A DNA stretch of 64,000 nucleotides from contig CAJJDN010000013.1 in NCBI GenBank assembly GCA_905182985.1, forward strand, positions 235,441 through 299,440, written 5' to 3'. The DNA is from Paramecium sonneborni (Eukaryota > Ciliophora > Oligohymenophorea > Peniculida > Parameciidae). Below are positions 50,764 to 62,846 of this stretch, piece after piece (the first letter of the stretch is position 1; each line of letters starts with the position of its first letter). The position numbers and the translations under genes are program-made. Below the pieces are notes generated by a model that saw only the letters and a program-made list of their open reading frames with translations, made no database searches and was not told the origin of the DNA.

Positions 50764-52071
50764 TCATTTACCTTAGTTGATCCAATATTACTCATATTTT
50801 TCATATTTCTCAGTGTTTCTTTTTAATATGTCTTCCAGAGGTCCAAGCATTCTTTTAAAACTATGTCTATCTAAATATATCAATTTGACTTATGTCTAAG
50901 AAACTTAATTAAAATAAATTTACTTGAGCAACAATATTGGCTTATCTTGGAATGTCTTTAAGTAAGGCTAATTCTCCAAAATAATCACCTGCCTTATATT
51001 AAAAGACTTTGACTGGTTCTTATCCTTGATAAAGTGTTTTAGTGGCAATTAATTCTCCTTCTTCAATCATGTAAAAAATATCTCCTTATTCTCCTTCTCT
51101 AATAATATATTCTCCTTATTAGAATGAAGCACTTTTAATTGCATCTGCAACATGAGATCTTTCATATGGATCCATCATTGAAAGTAAATCAATAGATTTA
51201 AGTACATTTACATATTTTTCTCTCTTTCTAGAAATACGATAACGAAATATATACTTCATTGCTGCATCTTTAACAATATGATTAAATGTTTATCTATCTA
51301 ATGCAAACAAAATAGAATTAGTTTTAGATTGAATTGAGGCAGCTCGTGGAGCATTATACAATAAGGCTAACTCTCCAAACGATTCTCCAGGATAATAAAC
51401 TTTTAAAAATTTGTTTTCACCATCTTTTGTAAATCTCTTAAAACAATTTAACTCTCCTTAATCAACAACATATAAATTATCACCATTATCTCCTTATTAA
51501 ATGACCCAATCCTCTGCACTAAAATTGTAAAATAAAGCATACTTGTAATTACGTTCTTCCATTGCATCAATAACAATGTCTTTTTCTTTTTAATCAAGTG
51601 ATGCAAACATAAATGATTATCCCAATCTTTTACCTATTTTTTCCTTCTATTATTGAGTCTTTACAATCACTCTAGGTTAAAATGACTGTTATTTTATTAA
51701 TAAATATACACCTCTTTTTTATTGTATTATCCATATGCTTCAGCTGAAATAGAAGCTCTTTATTTTCTAGCAGCAGCAGGTCTTTTAGGTAATTCAATTA
51801 CTTCCTCATCAGAGGATGATGACTTTGCATTTAATTTCTATCTTTATTTTACTATATCCCTTCCTTTTTTATCTAGCCATGCTATTGACCAATCAACCTA
51901 ATATTTTTATCTATTCTTACCACATTCTTAGGCTATTAGGCTAGAATATCTTCCATCAATTTTTAAAGAAGAAACACCACGTTTTCTTGTGCATAATGGC
52001 GTAGTTTTTCTGCCTATTAATTCATTTAATGGATAATTAATTAGCTAATGGTGTATTTAAGTTTCAATCAT
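50764..52071 (-). CDS. cAMP-dependent protein kinase regulatory subunit
   Basis: Binds and inhibits the PKA catalytic subunit and releases it on cAMP. The start is at 52071. After about 105 residues come an acidic Ser cluster ([18 protein letters not shown]) and the inhibitory site [13 protein letters not shown], crossed shortly after by a 26-nt intron (GTGTATATTT..AATAACAG). Two cyclic-nucleotide-binding domains follow, with phosphate-binding cassettes [16 protein letters not shown] (first) and [16 protein letters not shown] (second). In both the key Glu and Arg are present. Pairs [15 protein letters not shown] and [15 protein letters not shown] confirm the beta-barrels. Length is about 410 residues. 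The serine in the inhibitory site suggests a type-II-like, autophosphorylated form. Convergent with the preceding gene, with only 11 bp between stops. Confidence 0.94.
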
Positions 52072-52606
52072 TAGTTACTAGATAGTTTAGATCTTCTAAA
52101 GATATTATCAATAATATATATCAAATCAGGTTTGATATAGATTGTCATTGAAAAAAGTAAATAACAATTAAAACCTCCCAGAAAAAACAATAATTATTAA
52201 GTATCTAGAACCACTATTAGGCAATATTCTTTCATATTAGATTTAAAACTAATCTATAATACATACTCAAAGTATCCTAATCTAATACTTCATTAAACTT
52301 TGAAGTTATTCATAATAAAGAAGAAGAATCTCATGTTGTTAATTAAACTAAAAAGTTACTGCATGATATATTTATTTAGAACATCTTTTTTCCTTATTAA
52401 TCTATATTAAAACAAACTTCCAAATACAAAAATACAGAAGCAAACAAAAAATTAATAAAAGAAATTCACTTTTTACTTAGCTTATGTCAAAATTAAGAAT
52501 TAACTAATAATAGTATCATTAAATTTGGAAAAGTATAAAATAGATAATAAATCTATGAAGATATAAATTGCAAAAGAAATTACCACATTTCCCAAAAGTA
52601 GAAAAA
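52072..52606. other. Intergenic region, possible 5' exons of the next small gene
   Basis: 535 bp, about 78% A/T. No full gene seen. The stretch 52484-52606 contains coding-like pieces (for example LQKKLPHFPKVEK, directly in frame with the next gene) and may be an upstream exon joined by a 28-nt intron at about 52533-52560, but the start could not be fixed. Confidence 0.4.
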
Positions 52607-52804
52607 ATGAAAAGAAAATAAACTGATTTTTTTATTTCAAAAAGTAACACATTTTGTCTTGAAAAAGAAACATCCTAAAAAATAGAGAGATTTAAGATGG
52701 AGATTTTTGGATACAAAGAGATTAACCTAAAACTAATAAAAAAATAAGAATTAGAAATGTTGAAGAAAAAAAAGACCTTAAGCAAAAGTATACATGCATA
52801 ATGA
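52607..52804 (+). CDS. Small basic protein or 3' exon, unknown
   Basis: The first in-frame ATG gives 65 residues: MKRKQTDFFISKSN, then FCLEKETSQKIERFKMEIFGYKE and a Lys-rich end (LEMLKKKKTLSKSIHAQ). The coding frame is open further upstream to about 52566, so the true start is probably earlier, reached through an intron. Its size and basic helical sequence are compatible with many small ciliate proteins. The cyclin gene starts 27 bp after its stop on the same strand. No family recognised. Confidence 0.45.
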
Positions 52805-52831
52805 TTTATATATATATTTAATTTTTAACGA

Positions 52832-53888
52832 ATGCTAAACTGCCAACATAAACCATATCAAAACATATGCAAATTATGTGGAATAGCAATTTATCAAGAT
52901 GGATCTGTTGCCTATAAACATATTTCATTTAAGAGTCATCATCAAGCTAAAAATCTTTTCGAAGATCTAAGCAACATCAATACAGATTATGAAAGACGAT
53001 AAGAACTTATTGATTTCGTTTATCAAACTAAACAAAGCTTATAATTAACAGATCAAACTTTTTATTTAACTATTCATTATTTAGATAGATGTCAACACTT
53101 ACTTTAATTTCATAATCCTAAATTGATATCATTACTTTGTTTGATGGTCAGTTCTAAAATGATTGAAGATGATTCACACATTCCAGGAATGAGTAAATTA
53201 TCTAAAGCAAGTGATTTAAACTTAAATAAAAATGAATACAAATAAGCAGAATGTTTAGTTTTAAAAACATTAAATTGGTAATTTATTATTTTTATTCAAA
53301 GGAAACTTAAAGTGAATACCTTATATGAATAAGTGTAAAGTCTCTTATGCACAGGAGTTGTTTACTCTACTGACTCTAATGATGGAATCATGGATAACAA
53401 TATGATTAATTTTGTTTGTTGTAAGATGCTTAAAGACCATACCAAAATTGTTAATTAGGTTAACAAAATACCCTGTTTGATGCAAGTTAATACTAAAATT
53501 TTAGCAATCGCTATTATTTTATATATGAGAAAATAATGTCGTTTGCATCCTCTGTAGTAATTTTTTGGTTATGTTCACTAGTCCACATTAATTATAAGTA
53601 TTAGTTGAAGAAAATTAAAATCAATTATTAATTGATACTTACGGTCAGCTCAATAATCTATTATAAAATAATTCTTTAAGCAATACTAAAAGTGTTTCAA
53701 GAGCTTTATCTCCTGTTACACTTTCTTCATGTAAATCTATGCCTCCAGTTACTAGAATTCAATAAAATCAACGAATGCCATTAAATATTATAACAAATCA
53801 TCAAACTTGCATCAAACCTAAACTCATTAGATCAAAACATTAAGAATAAGATTTCAATCCATTAAGGGTTAAACACAAAAATTGTTGA
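52832..53888 (+). CDS. Cyclin
   Basis: About 330 residues. The N-terminal part contains CQHKPYQNICKLCG, a small Cys/His cluster that might bind metal. The cyclin box follows: QSLQLTDQTFYLTIHYLDRC, NPKLISLLCLMVSSKMIEDD and AECLVLKTLNW, whose order and LDR/SKxxED residues fit cyclins of the A/B/mitotic or PHO80 groups. A 24-nt intron (GTAATTTATTATTTTTATTCAAAG) follows the first box, and a 28-nt intron lies near 53550 before the C-terminal tail. The tail is Asn/Gln/Ser-rich (LSPVTLSSCKSMPPVTRIQ). Partner kinase unknown. The stop at 53886-53888 is 43 bp from the end of the convergent coiled-coil gene. Confidence 0.85.
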
Positions 53889-53931
53889 TTTTTTTCATTG
53901 TTACTATATAAAAATTAATAAGTTATAATTT

Positions 53932-55751
53932 TCATTTTTTTTATTCATAAATTCTATTTCTTAATGCATAATATTTGTCCTATAAAATTTATAAACAGTT
54001 TTCTTTTGAATGTTCATCAAATTATCTGTCAGTTTGTATTTTGCTTGAATTCGAAATATGATCAGTTCTAGCTTAATGTCTTTTTGTGTTCTCAACAGAT
54101 TATTAACCATATCCAGGATTTCCTTCTACACATTATTATTTAACTAATTTTTTTAATTGATTTATTGTAGTTGTTTAATTTGATTGTGGTGATTGGTTTC
54201 CAACAGCTTATGAATCATCTGTACCTCTTTAAATTGAATTAAAACTATTTCTTTGATTACTTAACGTAGCAGAATTTTATAAATATTGAGAATTTTAAAA
54301 GGATCTCTATTAATTTATTTTACTCTGTTATTCTATATGATCTTTTAATTCCTTTTAAAATTCAACAGCATAATCTTACAATTCTATAACTCTTTAATTT
54401 AAATTCTAGATTTCCATTTATAAATTTGTATTCTCAATCTATATTTATTAATTATCCTTGATAAGTAAAGCATTTCTTTCCTATAATTATATGTTATCCT
54501 ATTGTAAATCTTTCAATTCATATAAAACTTATTCATACTCCTTTTTCACAATGTCATTGTCTTATTCTAATCTTGCAATTTATTATTCTAATTAATCACA
54601 CTCTTGCATTAAATCCTTATATTGTAGCAAAGTTTAATTCGTATTTTCTTTTCCCTCCTATGCACTCTATTTTAATCCATATGCAATATTTTCAAGCTAA
54701 CTAATAATTAGAATTTTTTCCTATAATTGTTATTCTTATTATTTTATCGTTTATTCTTTCTAATTTAAATCCTACTCCAATCTATTAATTTTTAATTTAA
54801 TTTAATTCTAATTGTCATATATTACTTTTTTTTCTATTTTCAAAGTTCTGTGAGATTTTTCCAATATTTTATTTTCGTCTTAAACTTTTTGCAATTCCTG
54901 TTTTAACTAATTTTATTCATCTTATATCTTCTTGTCTTAATCTTCTTTTTCATATTAATTAAGTTACAATTATTTATATAATTATTAATTTTCGTTTTCC
55001 AATAGATGTAAATCTCTCACTAACTCTTAATATTAAAAGTTTACTCTCTGTTACTCTAGCTCGAATTATTTTTAAACTTCCTCATAATATTTAATTTTAC
55101 TATGATACATAGCTTCAAATTGATTAAACTAATTTATAAAATTATTTTAATACTTTTTCAGATAATTTATAAAATTCATTTTAACTATTATCTAGCTATT
55201 ATTAGCATCTCTTATTTTCCTTTGTTATACTTGAATATTATGTCTTAATTTAAGTATTAGTTTCTATTAGTTCTTTTATCTCCTTCTAATAGTTTAAAAT
55301 TTCATTCTTTAATGTCAGTACTTATCCTTTGTATGATTCGCTCTCAATTTTATATTTAATTAAGGAATCAACTTAATCCTTCAATAGATTAATCTATTAT
55401 GTTTATGATGATTATTAAGCATTTGTAATTGTTTCTAATTTCAATCTAGATGTTTCTAATTCATATTATAATGTAGTATTCTGTACTTCTAAATATGATG
55501 CTTTTTCAACCAATTCTAAATTCTATATTTCATAAATGCAGTACTTTTTATTAATATTCTTGAACTTGTTTCTCTAATTTCATTTTGTATAGTCTTAACT
55601 CCTCAACAATATGTTCGTTAGATTTTAAAGTTTCACTTATTTTTCTTTCGCTTATTCTTTCTATTTCTTGTTGTGTTCTAACAATCTTCTTTCTCTCTTA
55701 TGTAGATCTATTTCTAGATGATAGGAAATCTTGAAAAAATAGCTTACTCAT
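53932..55751 (-). CDS. Coiled-coil protein, about 590 residues
   Basis: From the start MSKLFFQDFLSSRNRSTQER at 55751 the sequence is heptad-repeat coiled coil almost throughout (for example ERISERKISETLKSNEHIVEELRLYKMKLEKQ), with one or more short introns; a 22-nt candidate (GTACTGCATTTATGAAATATAG) is near 55519-55540. The last 80 residues leave the coiled coil and are Ser/Asn/His-rich (ENTKRHQARTDHISNSSK), ending at TGA 53932-53934. Such proteins are abundant in ciliates as cytoskeletal fillers. No specific homologue recognised. Several frame changes in the middle were bridged only loosely, so the exon map is approximate. Confidence 0.65.
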
Positions 55752-55911
55752 TATTTATTTTAAAATTCAAAAGTATTTTAATATATAATCATGATTATGA
55801 CTTACAAACTGTTTCAGATCCCATCTCAATTATGATTGGTATCTAAAAAAAGTTTCTTTTCCTATTCAACCATCCTTAAATTATCATATTTTATAATTAA
55901 ATTGCAAAATA

Positions 55912-56985
55912 CAGTTTAAATATTCTCAATCATATCCTTTAATTGATTAGGTACAATTAGAATATTTCAGCTTCCAAAATTTAGGTTAACCAAATCATAA
56001 AAAGCATTCTCAAATCTGTTATTTTTATTTTTACGACGATAGAACTGTTTTGTTATTCTCAAAAAAATTTGACCTCTAATAATCTATGATAAAAAATTAT
56101 CTTTTCTTATCCTGTTGAGCTTTATTTATATTCTGAATACAGTCTAATATTTATTATTGAATAATTTTACTAATTAAATGAATACAACTATTCATAATTG
56201 CAACTGAAAAAATTATATGATTCAAAATTTCTAATGCCTTTAAAGTATTCATCCAATCAACATAATGTTTGAAAATTAATTCAAAATTTAATCTTTTACT
56301 TTAAAAAATTCATTTTCCAAATACGCTTTACTGATTTTTTATATTACTTTTTAATTATTCATTAAATTCCTTTAGAAAAATAAGACATTAATTTTGCATT
56401 TTGTAAACGTCATTGATATAATCATGATCTAGTTATTCTCTTTCATAATATTCTCAATCATTTTTAATGATTCTATCACAATGTTTTTATCATGATGTAA
56501 GTACCCTGAATAGAGTATTAAATAATAGCAGTAAATTTTTATAAAACCTTTAAAAAGCTAAAAATTTGCTATAAATTTCATGTGCTAACCACTTTTAATA
56601 AAAATAAAAATTGTTATCCTTCACTAAATTTTTAGGGGTTAATGTAATATAAATTTCTATGAGCTAAAACCTATATATTATAAGTTGAAAGTTATACTTT
56701 TTGAGAATCTAACATAATTGCCTTTGCTTTTTTGAATCCGGAAATATTCTAAATGTATATTTCTTGAATACACATTTAATTTTATTATAAAATTATTATT
56801 ATTATCATGAAATTTATATAATGTAATTAATATTCCTTAAACTTGATTCTTGATACTTTTATAAAGTATTAAACTAAGTATGTAGATATTCTGATTATAT
56901 GTAGAATATTAACAAATCTAATTTTTTGGTATATTGAAATAAATCAAAAAATTTTTGATTTCTCGTTGAATATTCATTTTTTCTC
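55912..56985. repeat. First copy of 1,074-bp direct repeat beside an N
   Basis: Matches 56987-58060 by eye, with one N at 56986. Interpreted as contig overlap, like the other three pairs. Confidence 0.9.
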
Positions 56986-56986
56986 N

Positions 56987-58060
56987 CAGTTTAAATATTC
57001 TCAATCATATCCTTTAATTGATTAGGTACAATTAGAATATTTCAGCTTCCAAAATTTAGGTTAACCAAATCATAAAAAGCATTCTCAAATCTGTTATTTT
57101 TATTTTTACGACGATAGAACTGTTTTGTTATTCTCAAAAAAATTTGACCTCTAATAATCTATGATAAAAAATTATCTTTTCTTATCCTGTTGAGCTTTAT
57201 TTATATTCTGAATACAGTCTAATATTTATTATTGAATAATTTTACTAATTAAATGAATACAACTATTCATAATTGCAACTGAAAAAATTATATGATTCAA
57301 AATTTCTAATGCCTTTAAAGTATTCATCCAATCAACATAATGTTTGAAAATTAATTCAAAATTTAATCTTTTACTTTAAAAAATTCATTTTCCAAATACG
57401 CTTTACTGATTTTTTATATTACTTTTTAATTATTCATTAAATTCCTTTAGAAAAATAAGACATTAATTTTGCATTTTGTAAACGTCATTGATATAATCAT
57501 GATCTAGTTATTCTCTTTCATAATATTCTCAATCATTTTTAATGATTCTATCACAATGTTTTTATCATGATGTAAGTACCCTGAATAGAGTATTAAATAA
57601 TAGCAGTAAATTTTTATAAAACCTTTAAAAAGCTAAAAATTTGCTATAAATTTCATGTGCTAACCACTTTTAATAAAAATAAAAATTGTTATCCTTCACT
57701 AAATTTTTAGGGGTTAATGTAATATAAATTTCTATGAGCTAAAACCTATATATTATAAGTTGAAAGTTATACTTTTTGAGAATCTAACATAATTGCCTTT
57801 GCTTTTTTGAATCCGGAAATATTCTAAATGTATATTTCTTGAATACACATTTAATTTTATTATAAAATTATTATTATTATCATGAAATTTATATAATGTA
57901 ATTAATATTCCTTAAACTTGATTCTTGATACTTTTATAAAGTATTAAACTAAGTATGTAGATATTCTGATTATATGTAGAATATTAACAAATCTAATTTT
58001 TTGGTATATTGAAATAAATCAAAAAATTTTTGATTTCTCGTTGAATATTCATTTTTTCTC
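56987..58060. repeat. Second copy of 1,074-bp direct repeat beside an N
   Basis: Same sequence as 55912-56985, continuing at its right end into unique sequence upstream of the HTH-protein gene. Only one copy should be counted. Confidence 0.9.
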
Positions 58061-58267
58061 ACCTGTTTTTACTATAGGATTGTTTTATTCAATTATTATT
58101 CTTAAATGAACTCTTAGTCTCTATTATTTATTTCAAATGAAGCAGCTATAGAAAAAATTAATGATATATGAATGATGATATATTTTTAGAATTAAAAGAA
58201 AAACAGAATTTTCAAATAAATAAAAATAGATGTTCCATATGTATTGAATAAATATTACATTTCTTAT

Positions 58268-58929
58268 TCATTGGATTGATTGGAAATAATTTTCAATATC
58301 TTCTTCCTATTAGAAATTGGATATTCTATTAAAATAACACTAGCGGCTATCGTAATCTTGAAAATCTTGATCTTCCTCCTAATAAATATAAAAAATAAAA
58401 GAAATACTTGTTAAAATTATATTTCAGTATCAATATAATTTTACTCATCCCATAGCTATTGATTTGATGATTCCAATTGAGCATCATAAGTTTCTGTGGT
58501 TTCAGTATCGTCATGTAATTTTTATTTTTGTAAATAATTTTACTCTTTGATCATCTCTAAAGTCTTTCTTTGGATTTCAAGTTCTTTAAGTCTCTGATCT
58601 TTAAGCTTTTTCTTAAGCTTGTTTTGATTTTTTCTCAAATAACTTCTTAAAAATCCCATTTTTTCATTAGAGAATTGTTTTATATCTGCAGTGAGTAATT
58701 TGACTTTTTTAAATAGTTAAGTATAATCTTCAAGAGTTTTTTTGGGTATTCCAACTAATTCTGCAGCTTAATTCAAAGTAACTTTGATTATTTCACCATT
58801 TTCTATTTATAATCCTTCAGTAAACATTTATCTCCATCTTTCAACTTTCTCAATTGCTTCACAAACAAGTCTTTCTTTAACTCTTTTGAAGGACTAGTGC
58901 TTATTAGTAATAGAAGTAGAAGTATTCAT
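58268..58929 (-). CDS. Putative helix-turn-helix DNA-binding protein
   Basis: About 210 residues with one 29-nt intron (GTATTTCTTTTATTTT..TTTATTAG) near the 3' end. The segment VTLNQAAELVGIPKKTLEDYTQLFKK (about residues 50-75) has the spacing of an HTH motif: helix, turn at VGIP, recognition helix KKTLEDY. This is close to the psq-type HTH found in pipsqueak, CENP-B-like and some transposon-derived proteins. A basic helix follows (RSYLRKNQNKLKKKLKDQRL), then an acidic Gln-rich tail (QQEEDQDFQDYDSRQ). It may be a transcription factor, and similar architecture is seen in ciliate gene families. Start at 58929, ending at TGA 58268-58270. Confidence 0.65.
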
Positions 58930-59057
58930 TTTAAAAAAGTAAAGTAATTTATGCATTTTTGAATTTATGATCTCATGACTTTAAAATTTTCTAAAAAAAG
59001 ATACATAAACAAATTATTTATATATAAAAATCAAATCAATACAGGTTTCGGATAAAG

Positions 59058-59698
59058 TCAATTGAATTTTTTTTCTTTTTATTTCTTTGTTCTAAATGAC
59101 TTTGCACTCTTGATCCTTGATTTGAAAAATCCTCTTTAAATAATTATTAAAGTCTTTTAGAACAATTTTCTATTGTTTTTCTATTTTCTTAAATTGATTT
59201 TATTTATTATCTCATTATAACTTGATTTTCCAACTTTTTATCATTACTTTATAGATTTACAATATTATTGACTTAAATTAGTCTACTGTTAAAAATAAAT
59301 TTAGTACGGCTTTAAAACTGTTGTGCTAATACTTCTAACATGCTTAACAAATGAACCCATTCTTCTTCTTTGGGATATGGCATTTGTTATATGCTCTTTA
59401 TCAGTTTATAAAATCTTTCTATAAGTTTTTAATTACTCTTCATGATAGTTATCAAATTCTTCTAGTTTTTTATTTAATCTATGACTTCTAAGCAATAAAG
59501 GGTCGTTTTCCTTAAAATTATTATTTAAATTACTTGCAACTACTCATTACAACTAAAATGAATTCTTTTAAGCAAATTATGTTATCTGATCTTATTCAAG
59601 ATTAAATCAATATTCTCTTATTTTTGATGCCATTCTGGATTTTGAGGAGGTCTTTCGTATATGTTTAGACTTAGTTCTGGGGAATTCCTAAATGTCAT
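59058..59698 (-). CDS. Hypothetical helical protein
   Basis: Starts MTFRNSPELSLNIYERPPQNPEWHQKQ at 59698. A 23-nt intron (GTAATTTAAATAATAATTTTAAG) joins it to a well-behaved second exon: ENDPLLLRSHRLNKKLEEFDNYHEEQLKTY and RRRMGSFVKHVRSIST. The 3' part is open in two frames, and a 27-nt intron (GTAATGATAAAAAGTTGG..ATCAAG) may choose between them, so the end could be at 59058 or 59036. Overall helical and charged, about 190-200 residues. Parts recall the N-terminal helices of Golgi SNAREs, but no SNARE core or membrane anchor was seen, so no function is given. Confidence 0.5.
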
Positions 59699-59794
59699 TA
59701 TTATAATAATAATTTTTATAGTTTTGCATTATGTCATGAATCATAAATACAAAATAATAAAATTAAATGTTCTAATATAAAGAATATTTTATGA

Positions 59795-61494
59795 TCATTT
59801 TTGCATTTTTTTTCTTTCTGCAATTTTTCTTCTGGCTTTTTTAGCTTAATATAACAATTTAACAACTATTTTTAAAGCCATTTAAATATTGAGACTAGTT
59901 AAAGCAAATCGAATATCCATTTCAGTAACATCAATATATTCAATATATTGATTTATAATAGGCTGTTTACCAAAATCGGTTACCCAATCATCCATAATAA
60001 TTTAATCTATTTTTAATCTTTTTTCAGGAGCTTTTTATAATAAACCTTATAATAATTTAATAATAGAAGTGGAAAATCCTTAGGGTTATAAAAAAGAAGG
60101 ACTAAATAAATATATAATTTTACTTATCTTCCAATATTTATTATCTTAACTCCATAGACTTTTAACTTGTAAATGGAAGTTTTCCATAGACCATTTAATA
60201 TAAAGTCACACCTCCTGCCCAAATATCAACAGGTTTTCCATCAAAGTTCTATCCTATAATAATGAATCAGATTCATACCTTTAAAAACTTCAGGAGCTAG
60301 ATATGCTTAAGTGCCTGTTTAATTGGATATTCGTCCATCACCACCATCTTCCATAATATGAGAAACACCAAAGTCTGCTATTTTAAGTTGATCATTAATA
60401 TTGACTAAAAGATTTTCTGGTTTGATATCTCTATGTATTACATTAACACATTCATGTACTAAATATGAATATAATTTTACAATAATACAATCCTTTTATA
60501 AAATCAGAAAAATAATGACGACATTATTCCTCTGTAAGTCTAGATGTAGGGTGCTTTTCATCAATTTCGTCCAGTATATTTGATGTAGCTCTTTATTTTT
60601 TAAAAAAGCTTTTGCTTAATATACTTCCTTTGCCCATGAATTCCATTACTAAATATAATTTATCTTTATTTGGATCATCTATAACCTCAAATAATTATAC
60701 AACATTTTCATGAGAAATCTAATTAATAATTTCAGTACCTTTTTCATGATAGCTATTTCTCTTTCAAGCATTGTATAAGCATTTGATTTTGAAAGCAGTT
60801 TCTTTTTTAATTTTTTTTTATTAGCGATTTTAATTGCCTATGAAATCGAGTTAATATATCTACAAAGATTTCGCCTTTAAAATTTTATGCTTTTTTAACT
60901 TTTCCAAAGGCTCCCTGCCCTAGAGATTCTAAGACAGTATATTAATTGATTTATGCCATGCCTTCTTCATTTACACTCTTCTCTAAATGTGAAGTTTAGA
61001 CAACCTCTAAAGTGTGTTAGACTTATAAAGATTTTCTAGGTTGTTTTTGCCTTTAAGAACTTAACATTTATGATTCCTTTATACTCAAATATTTTTCCAT
61101 TGATATTTCAACTTTCTCATATAATATTGAAATTCTTACCTCTATTTTTTTTGATTTTCTAATTACATCAATTAGATTAGTAGTAGCATAATCAAGAAAT
61201 GGCTTTTTAATCCCTGGTGACTTAGCATTAAATGCTTGTAAATTTTATGGGTTTTAATTTAGAACTATTTTTGAAGGAACGTTTCTAACAATCTCAAGAA
61301 GATTAGTCTAATGTTTAAGTTTATTTTTATGTGAAAACAATGTTGTATCATCCCATCTTAGATTAAAATCACTTGGATCTGTTTTTAATCTTTCAGGCTC
61401 TTAAAGTAGAGATAGCATCCTTACCATTCTAAATCATAGATACCTATAATTATTTAATTGATTGTTTGATGTTCCACTTCCCATATAAATAATT
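59795..61494 (-). CDS. Ser/Thr kinase, CAMKK/LKB1-like, with N-terminal myristoylation motif
   Basis: Starts [13 protein letters not shown], a good N-myristoylation context. About 165 residues of unknown sequence precede the kinase, which begins at [12 protein letters not shown]. The catalytic loop [12 protein letters not shown], the motif [24 protein letters not shown] and [22 protein letters not shown] are all intact. This wording (DFGVSH/S, GGVTLYxMVxGxLPF) is typical of CAMKK and LKB1 kinases upstream of AMPK. The kinase ends with [17 protein letters not shown], followed by a 60-residue helical tail. Several short introns occur, for example 25 nt after EVFKG and 22 nt near 60118. A TGA at codon 17 can be removed only by a 15-nt GT..AG intron, which would be very short. 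Confidence 0.85.
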
Positions 61495-61596
61495 TCAATA
61501 ATTTATTATTAAACAATAATGTAATCAGAAGATAATGAATGGTAAAAAATTGTATAGACAACAACTAAAATTGATTAGCAAATAAAAAATATCAAA

Positions 61597-62802
61597 ATGA
61601 GATTATAATCAGCATTAACTTAGCTTATAATTCAATCAGAAGAAAATAATAAAAATATCAATCCTGAACCTATTGTTTAAAAAACTAATGTTCCTTTAGT
61701 TATTCAACATAATAGTAGATCTATAGAAAAGAGGGATAAGCCTGCTTTAAGATAATGTGCATCTAAATCTCCTATTCGAACCCCAGAATCTACAGATTGT
61801 CCATCACCAATCTCCTCAATTGCTCATAACTCTACTTTGAGAATGCAACTTAAGGCAGCAGAACTTTTGAGTCCAAAATACTAAAATATATCAGATAGGT
61901 TTCACATAGGCAAATTTTTAGGAAAGGGCAAATTTAGCGATGTATTTTAAGCACAGTAAAATATTAATTTAAGTTAGAGAAAAATCATCAAAAGTGTTAG
62001 TGGCTTTAAAAGTAATTTAAAAAAATGTAATCAGCAAATATAAGATGGAAGCATAATTGGCTCATGAGATAAAAATTTAAAGTTATCTCAATCATCCTAA
62101 CATCCTTAAACTATATGGAGTATTTTAGGAACAAACTAAAGTATTGAATAAAAAATTAAAATAAGATCGTTTTAATTTTAGAATATGCACCTGATGGTGA
62201 ATTATATAAACTACTAAAAAAGTAACCTAATCGAAGATTCAGTGAAAACAAAGCTGGAAATTATATTGCATAGATAGTTGAGGGAATTTCATATATGCAT
62301 AAAATGAAAGTTATTCATAGAGATATAAAGCCAGAAAACATATTAATAAGCCTTGTAATAATAAAACGATTTAATTTAGTAATTTTTAAAAATAGCAGAT
62401 TTTGGATTGGCAACTTATTCACCAGAATCAAAACCAAGGTAATCTTTTTGTGGGACAATAGATTATATGTCTCCTGAGATAGCCTCTGGTTAAGATTATG
62501 ATCATTCAGTAGATTTATGGTCAATAGGAATTTTAGCTTATGAACTGACAACAGGAACAACACCATTTTATTAATCTTCAAAAGAAGATACAATGAGAAA
62601 AATTATAGAAGGAAGAGTTGATTTTCCTAAATATGTTTCTAATGAATTATAAGATTTTTCAAAATGTTGTTTAAGGAAGGATCCATCTTAAAGATTAAGA
62701 TTAGAATAAATGGCTGTACATAAATGGATTTAAATGAATCATTAAGCAGGAGGATAGTATGACAGAATGCTTGTTTAATAATTAGTAACTATTTTGAAAT
62801 GA
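61597..62802 (+). CDS. Aurora-like protein kinase
   Basis: Mitotic Ser/Thr kinase type. An N-terminal extension of about 85 residues with SPIRTPES sites precedes the kinase: FHIGKFLGKGKFSDVFQA, then a 22-nt intron, [64 protein letters not shown] and SFCGTIDYMSPE. The HPNILKLYG, APxGELYKxL and CGTxDYxxPE motifs together are diagnostic of Aurora kinases; the usual Arg-x-Thr activation loop has Ser-Phe here. Introns near 62160 and 62350-62390 interrupt the domain. It ends QLVTILK at TGA 62800-62802. Likely roles are spindle and cytokinesis, by family knowledge. The 102-bp region at 61495-61596 is shared with the divergent CAMKK-like kinase. Confidence 0.88.
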
Positions 62803-62846
62803 TTTATGTAATTAAGAGAAATTTATTTTAATTTTATTATAAATTA

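Larger units (their letters stand above)
55800..58075 (-). pseudogene. Degenerate helical protein gene, minus strand
   Basis: On the minus strand, coding-like segments in changing frames occur throughout, for example FDLFQYTKKLDLLIFYI, HDKNIVIESLKMIENIM, LKALEILNHIIFSVAIMN and HLISKIIQQQILDCIQNINK. Their amphipathic helix pattern is like HEAT or armadillo repeats and similar in style to the gene at 14164-15881. Many TGAs and frame changes separate them, and no continuous exon chain was found. The true length is halved because 55912-56985 and 56987-58060 are the same sequence. It could also be a real gene with many sequencing errors. Confidence 0.35.

Noticed and set aside
56460..56530. Another C/D snoRNA (ATGATG followed by CTGA)
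   Set aside because: The boxes are only about 10 nt apart, too close for a guide, and lie in a degenerate coding region.
59058..59698. Golgi SNARE identity
   Set aside because: Only loose similarity in N-terminal helices; no SNARE core layer or membrane anchor.
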